IMG/VR virus record: IMGVR_UViG_3300049916_000684 | Span: 1 to 21,958 of that record | Reading direction: 5' to 3' (one strand) | DNA from: a virus | DNA: 21,958 nucleotides | Shown: positions 12,951 through 19,945 of the stretch, piece after piece | How positions within the stretch are numbered: the first letter of the stretch is position 1 | Layout: the number at the start of each line of letters is the position of its first letter | The notes under the pieces: model-generated | What the model saw: only the letters and a program-made list of their open reading frames with translations | Told to the model about the DNA's origin: nothing | Databases searched by the model: none | Position numbers and translations under genes: made by a program

Positions 12951-15136
12951 TGCTACTAGCACCCACATTGAGCATGGTCGGAATCGTCCTTCGGGATGTT
13001 GTTCCCAGCCCATCCCCTGTTCAAACGATGACGATTGTGGACAGTGGTTGGATGCACGCCAATATCCAGTGGGAGGACGCTTCGGCTGACTGGAAAAACC
13101 CTTGCATATTACAGCGTAAATCCGGTGGTAGCTTTCCTACTCCTAATCTGGGCAACGCTCAAGATATCGAATCTAATTTTATTTGGGTAGGTGTTCGGGA
13201 AGCTAATCGCTATACCGACGTGACACTCACTGAGGGCACTACTTATGAGTATCGAGCCTGTTACGTAACGAACTACGACAGTGTTGTCAGGGATAGTGCC
13301 AGCCCGGTTTACACCGAATGGCAATACGGTGAAGTGACCACTAGCACCCGATCCAGTGTAACCACGATCAATGTTGTTACCGATCACAGTGCCGACAATA
13401 CTGGTGCTACTAATTCCTGGGATGCGTTCCAGGCGGCTGTTGTTGCTGCTAAAGCGGCTGACTATGCTGAGATCTACGTTCCTGCGGGAACCTATACTAT
13501 TTACCCAACTGACCCAGCGGTTACCTTTGATGGCACTTACCTCAAGGTGGTCAACGGTCAGTCTTATTCCAGTGCCCTTATAACGGGTGACTCTAGTAAT
13601 ATTACCATACGTGGTGACGTTGACGGTGGTGGTGCTCCATCAACCTTTATCAATTGTCGCTTGTGGCATAATCGCCCCGGAACGGAATACCTAACCGTAT
13701 TGAATTCGCCGGGTGGTGATCCAACCAATGACAACGACGTAGCTAACATTAAACGCTACGGCTTCTGGTTGTGTTCCGATCCCGATAGCGATGTGGAAAA
13801 CGTGGTGCTAAAGAATGTGGATGTGGACATGACATCCACTCCGGTATCCACGGGTAAACGCTGGTATAGCTTGGACGAGAAGCGCACCCAATGGGACATC
13901 AGCCAAAAGCTCATGTACGGGTTTTGGAATACTCGTAACGTATTATTGGATAATGTCCGCGCAAAGAACATTAGGGGCGAAATAGCTTACTGGGGCGGCT
14001 TGGGTTGTGAAAAATACCGCATGACCAATTGCGTGTTCAGTGCGTCCAACAGCTCCATTGTGAGCATGAGTGCTGACGCGGAATACGAGAACTGCACCTT
14101 CAGTGACTTTAGTAACAGTGGTATTGAATCCGCTCCCCATAGTAAGAACGGTGACGACAACGCGAGCCAATTAACCAGTCCATTCGGCTCATATGACTTT
14201 TACCAAGACACGATCGTTCGCGGTTGCACATTCAACTGCTTGGATCAATCGGTTAATGGTATAATGAAAGACCTGGCTGATTTGGAAACCGCTGAGAACA
14301 GTTTCGCGGGTATCCATATCTTTAACCAGAAGGGCACCTTTCAGAGTGTTACCGATTGCACTATCACCGCTTTCCGCAACTTGGCGTTGGGTCCGTGGTA
14401 TGAGTGCTACAATAGCTTTTACAACAACCTGACCATTACTAACCCACGTAAGGGTAGTGGATCGGTCATATACCTGAATCCTACGCCCTGGGCTTTATAT
14501 AAGCTATCGGGTGGCATGGACTACAACTACTGGTCGAATATCAATTTCACATTGGGTGACGTAAACCTAAATAACAGTGGAGCTTTCTTTAAAAACTTCG
14601 CTTCAATGAATAGCGAGAACAATACCATCATAGATAAAATGACTATTGATGGTGGCGGCGGTTCCATTTCTCGTCTCTGGCAGGATAAATACACTAACGC
14701 TTTGGGTCGTGATGGCTTTGAGTTGCGTGACTGGTCATCCACCAATCTTTCAACTGACACCTTTTCATTTTTCGTTAATCTTAACGGCGCTACCCCGTTA
14801 CCACTACCCTCTTTTGAAGATTTTGATTTTGAGTGGCACCAACGGGTGATTAACGAGGCCAACGGTAACACTGATATTTATTGGGGGCAGACCACCATCG
14901 AAAACTGGGAGTCGGACAGCAACTACGACTTTACCAGCGTTGATAACATCAGTGAGCACCAGGTCGGTTCCTACTTAAAATTTAAACCTCACAACGGTAG
15001 TGATACCATTATCTTCCGCGTCGATCCCACGTGGAATAACTTCAATCAAGAATACACCATTACCGGCACTGAAGTATTGACCTGCCAAGTGGTTAGTGAG
15101 GGCACCAACAAACTTCAATTCGTTTCAAAGGTATGA
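12950..15136 (+). CDS. Beta-helix tailspike-like protein with N-terminal FN3-like domain
   Basis: A 728-residue virion protein. Residues about 28-132 resemble a fibronectin-III-like sandwich (NIQWEDASADWKNPC, then the TLTEGTTYEYRACYV strand pair). From about 138 a pectin-lyase-like right-handed beta-helix begins, with the typical HSADNTGATNSWDAFQAA and IYVPAGTYTI cap motif (residues 146-184). Asn/Thr-rich repeats continue to about 590, followed by a C-terminal domain of about 140 residues. This family binds or cleaves surface polysaccharide. The start ATG overlaps the previous stop. Unusually for a spike gene, it sits just after the head genes and before the adaptor. Catalytic residues cannot be assigned by eye. 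Confidence 0.75.
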   Translation: MLLAPTLSMVGIVLRDVVPSPSPVQTMTIVDSGWMHANIQWEDASADWKNPCILQRKSGGSFPTPNLGNAQDIESNFIWVGVREANRYTDVTLTEGTTYEYRACYVTNYDSVVRDSASPVYTEWQYGEVTTSTRSSVTTINVVTDHSADNTGATNSWDAFQAAVVAAKAADYAEIYVPAGTYTIYPTDPAVTFDGTYLKVVNGQSYSSALITGDSSNITIRGDVDGGGAPSTFINCRLWHNRPGTEYLTVLNSPGGDPTNDNDVANIKRYGFWLCSDPDSDVENVVLKNVDVDMTSTPVSTGKRWYSLDEKRTQWDISQKLMYGFWNTRNVLLDNVRAKNIRGEIAYWGGLGCEKYRMTNCVFSASNSSIVSMSADAEYENCTFSDFSNSGIESAPHSKNGDDNASQLTSPFGSYDFYQDTIVRGCTFNCLDQSVNGIMKDLADLETAENSFAGIHIFNQKGTFQSVTDCTITAFRNLALGPWYECYNSFYNNLTITNPRKGSGSVIYLNPTPWALYKLSGGMDYNYWSNINFTLGDVNLNNSGAFFKNFASMNSENNTIIDKMTIDGGGGSISRLWQDKYTNALGRDGFELRDWSSTNLSTDTFSFFVNLNGATPLPLPSFEDFDFEWHQRVINEANGNTDIYWGQTTIENWESDSNYDFTSVDNISEHQVGSYLKFKPHNGSDTIIFRVDPTWNNFNQEYTITGTEVLTCQVVSEGTNKLQFVSKV

Positions 15137-16050
15137 TCGAACTCAAACAATCTACAGCTCGTTACATCAATATCGGACCCTTTCTGGATGTCGGTGATGC
15201 TGCAACCAATGAGACTGGCTTGGCCGGTTCCATGACCGTCTACCTGTCAAAGGCTGGCGGTGCTCGATCGGCCCGTAACAGCGCAACTGCCATCAGTTAT
15301 GACAGGGACGGCTGTTACCGTATTCACTTGGACGCTACAGACACTGGAACATTAGGGGATCTGGTGGTTAGCATTAGTGATCCCACGACCCATTTGCATG
15401 TTGAGCGCGAGTTTTCCGTGGTGACAGCTAACTATTACGACAGTAAATACTCCACTGATCTATTTCAGGTAGACATTCAGCAGTGCGCCGGTTCCAGTGT
15501 AGCGGGTGTAGCCGACTTTAAGGCAACCGGGTTCTCAACCTTTAACGCTGGATCGGACACCGTTACCCTAACAGCAGCCACCCACACTGGCGCGGTTATA
15601 CCAACCGTTACAGATGTAACCAATGGGCTAACCCCCGGCAACGTAACGGTTGGTGGCTATACGGCAGCAGCACTACTGGAACTCTTACAGACCGACACTG
15701 GTGAAACATCAGCGTCAGCCGGTTCGGTAGCCAAGCTTGCTCAAGGTGCTTCCGGTCTGGACAGCGCAACAGTAACCACAGCCTGCGAGACGGCTATTGA
15801 TAATAAGGGCTTAAGCGGCAATGGTATTGGGGCTGAAACCGTAACCATCACTATTGATGACGGTAGTGACCCGCTAGATGGTGCGGAGGTTTGGGTAACC
15901 ACTGATTCAATCGGAACTAATCGCGTAGCTAGTGGGATATCCAACGCTAGCGGACAAGTGACGTTCATGTTAGACACGGGCAGTTACTACGTTTGGAAGC
16001 AACTAGCCGGATACAACTTCACTAACCCATCTGCTTTAACTGTAACCTAA
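15133..16050 (+). CDS. Virion protein with phage N-terminal beta domain and C-terminal transthyretin/Ig-like domain
   Basis: A 305-residue protein. Residues 1-98 match a domain common in phage structural proteins: IELKQSTARYINIGPFLDVG, TGLAGSMTVYLSKAGGARS and GCYRIHLDATDTGTLGDLVV. The middle (about 100-232) is low-complexity Thr/Ala/Ser. Residues about 235-305 form a carboxypeptidase-regulatory or Ig-like unit (TITIDDGSDPLDGAEVWVTT, then NASGQVTFMLDTGSYYV), typical of adhesion modules. Start overlaps the tailspike stop by ATGA. A role as tail-fibre or spike adaptor next to the tailspike is inferred. Confidence 0.65.
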   Translation: MIELKQSTARYINIGPFLDVGDAATNETGLAGSMTVYLSKAGGARSARNSATAISYDRDGCYRIHLDATDTGTLGDLVVSISDPTTHLHVEREFSVVTANYYDSKYSTDLFQVDIQQCAGSSVAGVADFKATGFSTFNAGSDTVTLTAATHTGAVIPTVTDVTNGLTPGNVTVGGYTAAALLELLQTDTGETSASAGSVAKLAQGASGLDSATVTTACETAIDNKGLSGNGIGAETVTITIDDGSDPLDGAEVWVTTDSIGTNRVASGISNASGQVTFMLDTGSYYVWKQLAGYNFTNPSALTVT

Positions 16051-16051
16051 G

Positions 16052-16801
16052 ATGCCTACCTATTCAGGATCACCAGCTACGGTCACAGCGACCACTCCAC
16101 AGTATCCCACTCGGACCTATAAGGAATTGCTTTACGCTATTTCCCGCGCCGCTGGGATTGACCCTAACCGATTGCTGGACGATGACGCTCTAGCTATTCG
16201 TGACTACATTAACACCGCTCTTAGGACTATCTGGGAATACTATCCCTGGCCCAAGTTGATGCGGGTTGGTAGCGACACTTATGCTAATATCGACAACTAC
16301 GCCAACTACGATCTGTTTTTTATCAGCAGCACTGATCCGCGTGTTGACCGTAACCCTACTTTCTATACTTTTAGCGTGGACGCCGGTGGATTCAATATTA
16401 TTGACGACAACCTAGCCACAACCGCCACGCTATACTTTACTTACCGCGATCGTTTCTATCCCTTCGATGGCACTCGCTACTCCACGATTACCACCTATGA
16501 ATTGGATGGCATGTCGTATGACTCTACCACCGGCGATTACTATCGTTCCGTAGTGGGTAGTAACCTTAATAACGCGCTCACCGACACCGCTTGGTGGGAT
16601 CGTCGTTATATCCCGGCATTTCTTTTTGAATACACTAAGCTCTCAGCCCTAGCCCAAATGCGTGAAGCGGAAGGCCAAGGTGAAAAGAGCCGTATTCTGG
16701 AAGTCAAAGCCACAGCCGCTCTTATGGCCGAACTGGATAAATGGGAGCGACAAAAGAACCAACAACTACGACCGCACGTTAGAGTAAGATCGGGCGGTTA
16801 A
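16052..16801 (+). CDS. Putative head-tail adaptor
   Basis: A 249-residue protein. The N-terminal helical part (YKELLYAISRAAGIDPNRLL, DYINTALRTIWEYYPWPKLM) has the early-helix layout of short-tail adaptors that dock under the portal. A beta-rich insertion (about 80-190) follows, including TTGDYYRSVVGSNLNNALTD. The last 60 residues are helical (EYTKLSALAQMREAEGQGEK) and basic. Similar proteins lie between portal/capsid and nozzle genes in podovirus-like phages. One base separates it from the previous stop. Confidence 0.65.
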   Translation: MPTYSGSPATVTATTPQYPTRTYKELLYAISRAAGIDPNRLLDDDALAIRDYINTALRTIWEYYPWPKLMRVGSDTYANIDNYANYDLFFISSTDPRVDRNPTFYTFSVDAGGFNIIDDNLATTATLYFTYRDRFYPFDGTRYSTITTYELDGMSYDSTTGDYYRSVVGSNLNNALTDTAWWDRRYIPAFLFEYTKLSALAQMREAEGQGEKSRILEVKATAALMAELDKWERQKNQQLRPHVRVRSGG

Positions 16802-16825
16802 AACATTTCATAACCACATTACATT

Positions 16826-17122
16826 ATGCCAGCAAAAGACCAAATATCAGACAACAGTGATAGGACTATTGAGTCCTTCTCAGCCAACGCAGCATTCGCC
16901 GCTTCGGGTTCAAAATACTTAGATACCACCGACGCTACCACCTATGACTTTCAGGGCATACAAGTGCTCACGGATGCGGTGATAGCTGACGTATCCAATT
17001 TTGATTCGATCCATGAAGGATGGGCCAACGCTGATACCATGCTTCAGGCCGTAGGCTACTACCCTATTAGCGGTAGTGCTATCACGCTGACCAGCGGAAC
17101 AGTGTTGCTAATCGCCAAGTAA
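16826..17122 (+). CDS. Small virion-type protein
   Basis: A 98-residue, beta-rich, Ala/Ser/Thr/Asp-rich protein with few basic residues. It includes NAAFAASGSKYLDTTDATTY and ends in TSGTVLLIAK, resembling small structural proteins in tail loci of environmental phages. No motif allows a firm call. No Shine-Dalgarno is visible ahead of the ATG. Nine codons after its stop the next gene is already under way. Confidence 0.6.
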   Translation: MPAKDQISDNSDRTIESFSANAAFAASGSKYLDTTDATTYDFQGIQVLTDAVIADVSNFDSIHEGWANADTMLQAVGYYPISGSAITLTSGTVLLIAK

Positions 17123-17130
17123 TTAGTCGC

Positions 17131-17646
17131 ATGGGACCAGCGGGTTTAATATCATCTACGGTAGGTCGGTTAGGCAACGGACTAGGGCTGAGTAAGCCTA
17201 CTTCAGTAATTGAAGCGGGTGCCACGGCATACACTTATTATCGCTTTCGCGCAACTGATGAAAATTACGCTGGAGGTGCTCGCTGGGGTGTTACGGAAAT
17301 TAAAGGCTATGAGTCCAATGATAATACAGGGGATAATGTGTTTAATACCCTTTATGTGAGCGCATTGGGGTCAAGCGGAACTGACTCAGATCAGAGGGCT
17401 TTTGATGAAGACACTGGAACCTATTGGGATACTTTTAATAAGACTCCTCCTGACTACCAGAATATCTACGTGCGAATGTCAGCAGCTAAGGCAATACGAT
17501 CTATTACCTTTGACCACGCTCCTTTTGGGTGGGTTGCTAAGCAGTTTGTGGTGGAAGGCAGTGATGACGCGGCTAGTTGGACTGTTTTGGCTACCATAAA
17601 TCACCCAAATGACGCTTCGCCACAAAACTTCACCGACATTCAATAA
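17131..17646 (+). CDS. Discoidin / F5-8C-like (CBM32-type) sugar-binding protein
   Basis: A 171-residue protein. Residues about 36-165 follow the galactose-binding-like jelly roll of the F5/8C family. YYRFRATDENYAGGARWGVT and EIKGYES form the first strands. Then comes FDEDTGTYWDT, the typical 'altered water/aspartate with W' loop, followed by IYVRMSAAKAIRSITFDHA and FVVEGSDDAASWTVLATI. This domain usually binds glycans or glycoconjugates on a surface. The N-terminal 30 residues (GLISSTVGRLGNGLGLSKP) are Gly-rich and may attach it to the virion. It probably helps attach the phage to the host envelope. Confidence 0.72.
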   Translation: MGPAGLISSTVGRLGNGLGLSKPTSVIEAGATAYTYYRFRATDENYAGGARWGVTEIKGYESNDNTGDNVFNTLYVSALGSSGTDSDQRAFDEDTGTYWDTFNKTPPDYQNIYVRMSAAKAIRSITFDHAPFGWVAKQFVVEGSDDAASWTVLATINHPNDASPQNFTDIQ

Positions 17647-17648
17647 AT

Positions 17649-17690
17649 ATGACCGAATCCTATAAACTTAGCCGAGGGGATACTCCGTGA
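17649..17690 (+). CDS. Possible 13-codon upstream peptide, coupled to the holin-like gene
   Basis: ATG at 17649 reads MTESYKLSRGDTP and ends in TGA (17688-17690), which overlaps the GTG start of the next gene (GTGA). It is preceded by the previous stop TAA within three bases. May simply reflect chance, but a similar arrangement recurs at 18124. Confidence 0.25.
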   Translation: MTESYKLSRGDTP

Positions 17691-18124
17691 TAGGTATCCT
17701 GACCAACCTGCTATCAGGACCGGCTGGTGCTACCGCACTGGGGGCTGTATTGAAGTTGTTCAATACTTGGGTTCAGGGACGTATAGAAAAGCAGCAAATG
17801 GAAGCTGCACGGGAGGAAAAGATTTTAGACACATGGGCCAAATCTCAAATAGCTATTACGAAGGACCGGCAATCGAAGACAACAAGGCGTTGGGTTTTCT
17901 GGATGCTTACGGCAACCTATTGTTTTGTGTTTGTCTGGTTCACGATTTTCCCCGAAACGACCATTATTACCCTTGGGGGCCATTCGTCTGGGTGGATCAC
18001 CAACATTTTTGGGGGTGCAACTGACGCGCTGGTAACGGTAACCGGTGGTCATGTAGTGGTAGCGGGATTAGAATTGATTTTTATGGTAGTAGGTTTTTTC
18101 GCGCTCCCATCTCGACGTAGATAA
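17687..18124 (+). CDS. Holin-like two-membrane-helix protein
   Basis: A 145-residue protein with an N-terminal Gly/Ala-rich segment (SGPAGATALGAVLKLFNTWV) that could be a third weak helix, a charged coiled region (about 32-62, EKQQMEAAREEK), then two clear membrane segments at about 69-88 and 121-140. It ends in a basic SRRR tail. This fits holins of the three-helix type found in phages and gene-transfer agents, which permeabilise the inner membrane at lysis. The start is GTG at 17687, supported by GAGGGG seven bases upstream. It is the only obvious lysis candidate with multiple helices in the window; no endolysin is visible. Confidence 0.7.
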   Translation: MIGILTNLLSGPAGATALGAVLKLFNTWVQGRIEKQQMEAAREEKILDTWAKSQIAITKDRQSKTTRRWVFWMLTATYCFVFVWFTIFPETTIITLGGHSSGWITNIFGGATDALVTVTGGHVVVAGLELIFMVVGFFALPSRRR

Positions 18125-18177
18125 TGACACGAAACGAAAACAGTTTATATGCTCCAAAGCAGGAGACGATAATGTGA
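18124..18177 (+). CDS. Possible 17-codon peptide overlapping the next GTG start
   Basis: ATG at 18124 overlaps the holin-like stop (TAATG) and encodes MTRNENSLYAPKQETIM before TGA (18175-18177), which overlaps the GTG start of the following gene. It contains that gene's AGGAGA site. May serve in translational coupling. Confidence 0.25.
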   Translation: MTRNENSLYAPKQETIM

Positions 18178-18452
18178 GAATTGACAAAACAATAACTTGG
18201 GGCAATATAGGTGCAATGGTGTTTCCTATTATAAGCGTAATAGTAATTGCAGTTACCATGCGTGAGGATGTAAAGACAAACGCTGAAGACATCGTTCAAC
18301 TACAGGGTTTTAACAAAAACATAGGTAGCATATTAACCGCGCATACGACTTCAATAGCGGTTCACCAAGCCGAGATCCAAGGCTTGGAGAAGGACGAGCG
18401 GGAGATTAAGGAGCAACTAACCCGCATGGAACAGAAGATCGACGATTTGTAA
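18174..18452 (+). CDS. Membrane-anchored coiled-coil protein, possibly a lysis accessory
   Basis: A 92-residue protein. Residues about 11-29 (IGAMVFPIISVIVIAVTMR region) form one transmembrane helix. From about 60 the protein is a heptad-rich coiled coil (EIQGLEKDEREIKEQLTRME). This topology matches small phage proteins related to XhlA-like membrane proteins or inner-membrane spanins. The start is GTG at 18174 with AGGAGA seven bases upstream; ATG at 18172 is followed by TGA and is not usable. Its location after the holin-like gene supports a lysis role. Confidence 0.68.
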   Translation: MRIDKTITWGNIGAMVFPIISVIVIAVTMREDVKTNAEDIVQLQGFNKNIGSILTAHTTSIAVHQAEIQGLEKDEREIKEQLTRMEQKIDDL

Positions 18453-18499
18453 TGCCAATCACTAAACAGGATATGAGTACGCTCAATGGTAGCAGTTAA
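18452..18499 (+). CDS. Possible 15-codon peptide MPITKQDMSTLNGSS
   Basis: ATG at 18452 overlaps the preceding TAA (TAATG), and the frame ends TAA at 18497-18499, 14 bases inside the next gene. Third of three tiny frames in this stretch of the operon. No independent support. Confidence 0.2.
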   Translation: MPITKQDMSTLNGSS

Positions 18500-18794
18500 C
18501 CGGACAGTTATTGTTCCCCATATTTATGAGGGACCATGGAAGGGAACCTACGCGCTTAGCGACGAGGGTGCTGATCAGTTGCATGATGTAGAGATTACAA
18601 CCACCGGCACTACCCACGTATTGGATACCGCCGTTGGGTCCAATGGTGTTGTAACCATCAAGAACGCGACGGGTGACACCCTCACCGTATCCACTACCGA
18701 TTCACAAACCATCGACGGTGAGACCAGTATTCAATTGCTCAACAACGAAGCCCTAACAATATATAGTGACCAATCCAATTGGCATATAATATGA
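18486..18794 (+). CDS. Small beta-rich fibre-type protein
   Basis: A 102-residue protein. Its C-terminal 60 residues (VVTIKNATGDTLTVSTTDSQ, TIDGETSIQLLNNEAL, YSDQSNWHII) closely resemble the terminal domain seen in many phage tail-fibre and appendage proteins, where a repeating IK-(D/N)-x-(S/T)-G-(D/N) strand set ends in a W-x-I sequence. The N-terminus is short and beta-rich. The stop at 18792-18794 overlaps the ATG of the next gene. A trimeric appendage subunit or fibre tip is plausible. Confidence 0.6.
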   Translation: MVAVNRTVIVPHIYEGPWKGTYALSDEGADQLHDVEITTTGTTHVLDTAVGSNGVVTIKNATGDTLTVSTTDSQTIDGETSIQLLNNEALTIYSDQSNWHII

Positions 18795-19945
18795 GTTATT
18801 TTAAAGACAGCGGTTATGGTATCCCCAGTGAGTCGAATAACACGACTACACCACTGGCGGCTAGTGCTACCTACACCGGCACCTCGGAGTCCAACGTGCA
18901 TTCCGATGTTATGGTATCCTGTTATAGTGATACTGCCGGGATGCTCTACTTGGACTTTAGCGACAACAATACCGATTGGCACACGTTCCCCAGTAAAGGG
19001 TTTACGATTTCAGCCGGTAGCCATTTTGATCATGAAGCTGTTAAGGGACCGCGCTATTTCCGGGTCCGGTTTGTCAATGGATCATCCACGCAATCCATAT
19101 TACAACTCTACACTTACTTTGGCACCTTTCGCCAACCATCGACAGCATTAAATCAAACCCTTGGCCTTGATTCGGACGCGCTCACTGTTCGATCCGATGA
19201 CTTTCAGGATGAGGTTCGCCGTGGGTTACGTGCCGGTGTAACCGGGTGGAATAAGTTTGGTTATCGCAACGGTCTTACGTCAGGTGGTGGCGAGGAATCC
19301 ATATGGGCTACAACGGGTAATTTTAGTATTCTAACATCACCGAGCACCTTCACTATTACTTACGACGGTACTAGCGGCGGTTCTACGGATGGGAGTGGCA
19401 CCACGGGAGCTACACAGCTATACTTTTACTATATCGATGACGATGGTTTACCGGCGATCCGACCCCATACCCTGGGCACTGATGGTAGTGATGAAACCAG
19501 CTTTTCCGGTCTGGGTATCAATCGCTGTGTGGTAGCGGCCAGTGGTGCCCTGACCTATAACGCGAGTGATATTACTATTACCGCTACTACCGGTGGCACA
19601 ACCCAAGCAGTAATACCCGCCGAACAGAGTGTTACCCAGCAGGCTATTTTTTTTAACGGATCAAACCACATTGCTATAGCTAAATACCTGCACATCGGTT
19701 TAGCGTCATCCAGCAAGTCTCCAACGGTGCAAATCATCGGCTATGTTTATAACCGTCAGTTCAGCACCCGGTATGAGATCTTTAGAACCAACGTTGATAC
19801 CGCTGTGGAGTTAAGCCAGGACTTTATTGATCCCATTGGTTTCCCCTTAACCGATACGGATGTCCTTTACTTTGTTGCCGATAGTAGTGCTAACAGTGTG
19901 GACGTGAGTATCCGCTTTAGTCTTAATATGTATCAAACTACATGA
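18791..19945 (+). CDS. Tail-associated virion protein
   Basis: A 384-residue protein. I choose the ATG at 18791, which overlaps the previous stop as ATGA, rather than a TTG four codons earlier. Residues about 30-105 form a beta domain (GMLYLDFSDNNTDWHTFPSK, FRVRFVNGSSTQSILQLYTY). The central segment (about 130-180) carries RRGLRAGVTGWNKFGYRNGL and GGGEESIWATTGNF, matching the N-terminal part of a widespread virion protein family. The rest is Thr/Ser/Gly-rich beta structure. Its stop again overlaps the next ATG. It probably belongs to the tail hub or appendage. Confidence 0.65.
   Translation: MSYFKDSGYGIPSESNNTTTPLAASATYTGTSESNVHSDVMVSCYSDTAGMLYLDFSDNNTDWHTFPSKGFTISAGSHFDHEAVKGPRYFRVRFVNGSSTQSILQLYTYFGTFRQPSTALNQTLGLDSDALTVRSDDFQDEVRRGLRAGVTGWNKFGYRNGLTSGGGEESIWATTGNFSILTSPSTFTITYDGTSGGSTDGSGTTGATQLYFYYIDDDGLPAIRPHTLGTDGSDETSFSGLGINRCVVAASGALTYNASDITITATTGGTTQAVIPAEQSVTQQAIFFNGSNHIAIAKYLHIGLASSSKSPTVQIIGYVYNRQFSTRYEIFRTNVDTAVELSQDFIDPIGFPLTDTDVLYFVADSSANSVDVSIRFSLNMYQTT

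Noticed and set aside
18779-18790. TTG start four codons upstream of the 18791 gene
   Set aside because: The ATG at 18791 forms the ATGA overlap used by most neighbouring genes; TTG would lengthen the overlap without a better ribosome site.
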